NCBI RefSeq assembly: GCF_037120725.1
Contig: NZ_JBBAXC010000029.1
Span: 1-33,551, forward strand
Length of the DNA stretch: 33,551 nt
Direction: 5' to 3'
From: Bacillus spongiae
GTDB taxonomy: Bacteria > Bacillota > Bacilli > Bacillales > Bacillaceae_K
Made by a program: the position numbers and the translations under genes. This document shows positions 31,444 to 33,551 of this stretch, piece by piece. How positions within the stretch are numbered: position 1 is the first letter of the stretch; each line of letters opens with the position of its first letter. The notes under the pieces were generated by a model that was not told the DNA's origin, searched no databases, and saw only the letters and a list, made by a program, of their open reading frames with translations.

Positions 31444-31921
31444 TCAAAATCGGTTAAGTTTACTAAAATAATTAACCTCTGAATAAACGTCCCTAGCTAG
31501 ATCATTTACAAAATATCCTACTAATACAAACCCAACAGCACTAGCAATTATTAGAGGTAGTGTTGGGAAATAAACTCTTTCAGCGGCTCCGGCCAATGTT
31601 GCTGAAACGATTATAATGGCTCCAACCGTTTTTTACTCAAATAAGCTTCTACAATTGAAAGATGAAAGTGTATATAGTTTTTATCGTAATGATCGTAAGG
31701 TGATGAAGCGAGACTTTTAATAGGTTCAGATATAGGAAATATAATAGATTTTGAGGTTTGTGTTTCTACTTCAGAAAATAATCTGATGGTATTTGCATCA
31801 TGTTGTACAAGTTTTCAGCTAGGTCGTGATGCAAAAATGAATTCATTCACTTTTTTCACTTGTTCTTTTAATTGTTTCACATCTTCTTGATTAGCATTTT
31901 TACAAACTCTTTTTCGTTCAC
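31444..31921 (-). pseudogene. Membrane protein gene with two frameshifts and a stop
   Basis: GTG at 31921 (GAGGG 8 bases upstream) reads MNEKEFVK. One extra A in the following A run would continue into NANQEDVKQLKEQVKKVNEF and IFASRPS. A TGA follows, then KLVQHDANTIRLFSEVETQT, HYDKNYIHFHLSIVEAYLSK; one extra A in a second A run (gagtAAAAAAcgg) leads to TVGAIIIVSATLAGAAERVY, LIIASAVGFVLVGYFV and the end NYFSKLNRF. The intact product would be about 160 residues with a soluble N-terminal part and two C-terminal helices. Family unknown. Fits an operon with the next small gene. Confidence 0.65.
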
Positions 31922-32074
31922 AATTTTAACCCTCAGTGTTTTGAACTACAACGTATTTAAAATGCGAAAGAGCCGTAATTGCTAATTTTGTGAGTAGATA
32001 GTAGACTCTTAGATAACACGAAAGGTGTTTACACCCCCTAAAAAATTAGTTTAGAGTAGTGATATAACTTCCTT

Positions 32075-32102
32075 ATTATACCATTTATAACTTCTACATC
32101 AA
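32075..32102 (-). promoter_or_regulatory. Promoter of the pseudogene/small membrane gene pair
   Basis: On the minus strand TTGATG (32102-32097), 16 bases, perfect TATAAT (32080-32075). A leader of about 145 bases precedes the GTG at 31921; it includes GGTGTTTACACC (32026-32037 region). Confidence 0.65.
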
Positions 32103-32371
32103 TGGTTAATTTAGAGTATTTTGAATTTTTTTACTATTGTTATTTTATTTATGTATTTTGCTGCGTAGGAATGACTCCATTTGATTCTATTTTTGACATT
32201 CTTTAAATCCTTGTTTCCATCCTATAACGAAAGTCTGACAAGAAATGTTGGATAAATAACCTATTTAAGATTGAACCTGATGTATAACAATTAACTTGTG
32301 GTAAACCTTTGTAGCCGTTTGTCTTCGTTTTGGAGCTTACGAATCGCCATTTACCTCTTCATCGAACTAAA

Positions 32372-32617
32372 GAGCTATTTCATTTTATTGGCGAGCTACT
32401 CACGGTCGACCGTGTAGTTGGTTGATTCAATAAAGACTCTCCTGATGCCTTTGAAATATAAAGGGGCTTTGTCTATGACATTATTAAGGAAATCCTTTAG
32501 TAGTTAGAGAACCTATGTAACTCTATTAATAGTACGCAAATTTTAAAACCTGAATCCATCGTTTTGGCTGGTGATACGATTCAAACGCTGTTATTCAAGA
32601 ATATTGATAAAACGTGA
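32372..32617 (+). pseudogene. Eroded coding remnant, unknown family
   Basis: One phase with four stops (TGA, TAA, TAG TAG) still reads like protein: ELFHFIGELLTVDRVVG, FNKDSPDAFEI, RGFVYDIIKEIL, LENLCNSINSTQILKPES, IVLAGDTIQTLLFKNIDKT. The consistent phase over 80 codons argues for a decayed gene rather than chance. I cannot name the family. GAATGACTCCATTTGA occurs at both 31190 and 32169 upstream of it, perhaps the ends of a lost element. Confidence 0.45.
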
Positions 32618-32660
32618 ACATATGAATAAAAACAAGAGAGCTTAAAGGGAGGAATAATAG

Positions 32661-33164
32661 GTGGAAACGAAATATCCAATTGGAAAGTTTGAATTTAATG
32701 GTGAAATAACTACCGACGTGACGAATGGTTGGATAAATGACATTGAAGGCCTACCTGGATTGTTACGAGAAGCAGTAAGAGGGTTAGACAATCAACAATT
32801 AGATACACCTTACCGAACTGGTGGATGGACTGTTCGGCAGGTAGTGCACCACCTTGCGGATAGCCATGTGAATGCCTATGTGCGATTTAAATTAGCTCTA
32901 ACGGAAGAAACACCGGTAATTAAATCCTATTACGAAGAGAAATGGGCAGAGCTACCGGATTCCAAATTACCAATAGAAATGTCATTATCTCTACTTGAAG
33001 CATTACATGAACGCTGGTCTAAACTTCTGCGTAGTTTAAATGAGGCTGAGCTAGAAAAGACATTTATTCATCCGGATTCAGGCGAAATCACTGTTGGTAA
33101 GAATATCGGCCTCTACGCTTGGCACGGCCGACACCATCTTGCCACATATAACATCGTTATCTAG
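32661..33164 (+). CDS. YfiT/BstA-like DinB-superfamily protein, putative bacillithiol S-transferase
   Basis: 167 residues (B. subtilis YfiT about 157). Starts [37 protein letters not shown] (about residues 55-75) and [13 protein letters not shown] near the C-terminus provide the three metal-binding His residues of the four-helix DinB fold. YfiT-type proteins conjugate bacillithiol to electrophiles with a divalent metal. GTG start at 32661 with AGGGAGGAATA upstream. Single gene with its own terminator. Cytosolic. Confidence 0.9.
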   Translation: METKYPIGKFEFNGEITTDVTNGWINDIEGLPGLLREAVRGLDNQQLDTPYRTGGWTVRQVVHHLADSHVNAYVRFKLALTEETPVIKSYYEEKWAELPDSKLPIEMSLSLLEALHERWSKLLRSLNEAELEKTFIHPDSGEITVGKNIGLYAWHGRHHLATYNIVI

Positions 33165-33193
33165 TCATAAAGGATGGTGACATGATCGTTTTC

Positions 33194-33224
33194 CCCTTTG
33201 GGTTGACTGACCAAAGGGTTTTTT
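33194..33224 (+). terminator. Rho-independent terminator
   Basis: CCCTTTGG/CCAAAGGG stem with six T, about 30 bases after the YfiT-like gene. Confidence 0.85.
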
Positions 33225-33534
33225 AATGTTAAAAAAGATAGAGAATGACTAGACGTTGAAAACTTCGTCTTGTTTTAAAGTTTGTTTCATCAAATATTAT
33301 GCAATGGAAAAGTTAGAAGTAACTCCACTTGGTGATTTTGTTTGAAGGAAAGAAAAAACAAGGCCCTAGAATTCATAGAAAGAGAGAGATTCTATGACAG
33401 TAGTTTTGCATAGTCGAACCTTTAACATTATGGTTCATCACCAAATTTTGTGATTTATCCATAAAAATAGGAAAGCATCTATAAAATCCTGGTCATAATG
33501 TTAGCGACTAAACAAACACTAGGAGGATTTATAA
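33225..33534. other. Leader region of the next gene
   Basis: No gene. A TCATAGAA/TTCTATGA hairpin lies at about 33378-33402. A TATAAA stretch near 33480 could be a -10 for the following gene. Confidence 0.35.
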
Positions 33535-33551
33535 ATGCTTTCCCTATCACT
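33535..33551 (+). CDS. Start of a gene cut by the window edge
   Basis: ATG at 33535 with a strong AGGAGG 8 bases upstream; only the first codons (MLSLS) are inside the window. Product unknown. Confidence 0.6.

Overview
The window looks like chromosomal DNA of a low-GC Gram-positive bacterium of the Bacillaceae. The gene order under a TPP riboswitch (tenA-tenI-thiO-thiS-thiG-thiF) is that of the Bacillus thiazole operon. A YfiT-type bacillithiol transferase relative, an ECF sigma factor with a DUF4179-type partner, strong AGGAGG ribosome binding sites and frequent TTG/GTG starts all agree. I cannot name a species.

Bases 1 to about 15,000 are an eroded accessory region. It opens with the 3' end of an IS3-family element cut into a polymorphic-toxin gene. 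Two orphan toxin tips follow, each with a companion gene: an HNH nuclease tip with a 127-aa putative immunity protein, and a ParB-fold tip whose stop overlaps a pentapeptide-repeat protein. Next come two decayed IS110-family elements that keep a conserved non-coding left end (possible bridge-RNA template). After these stand mostly single-gene units: small unknown genes, a lipoprotein, GrpB, a methyltransferase, an AT-hook/ribbon-helix-helix regulator with a DUF4405 membrane protein, chloramphenicol acetyltransferase with a complete translational attenuator, and a VanZ-like protein. Between many of these units lies a degenerate motif of about 22 bp (GGGC[G/C]C..TTGTTGAATA). Two different tyrosine-recombinase remnants, an IS1595-like remnant and a piece of a duplicated vanZ 3' end complete the picture of repeated insertion and decay.

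From about 14,900 to 20,600 genes are better kept: a small membrane protein, a DJ-1/PfpI protein, the ECF sigma/DUF4179 pair, a membrane acyltransferase whose likely start is a rare ATT codon, and a membrane-anchored protein with a PASTA-like end.

From 20,982 to 25,722 lies the thiazole operon: promoter, TPP riboswitch, terminator, six tightly coupled genes and a final terminator. thiD, which ends the B. subtilis operon, is absent here. After it come a methyltransferase, a metallo-beta-lactamase-fold enzyme and a divergent ArsR-type regulator/MFS efflux pair with an inverted-repeat operator. The right end holds several very small genes, a three-lesion pseudogene, an eroded coding remnant, a YfiT/DinB protein and the first codons of a gene that leaves the window. 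I saw no tRNA, rRNA or CRISPR array.
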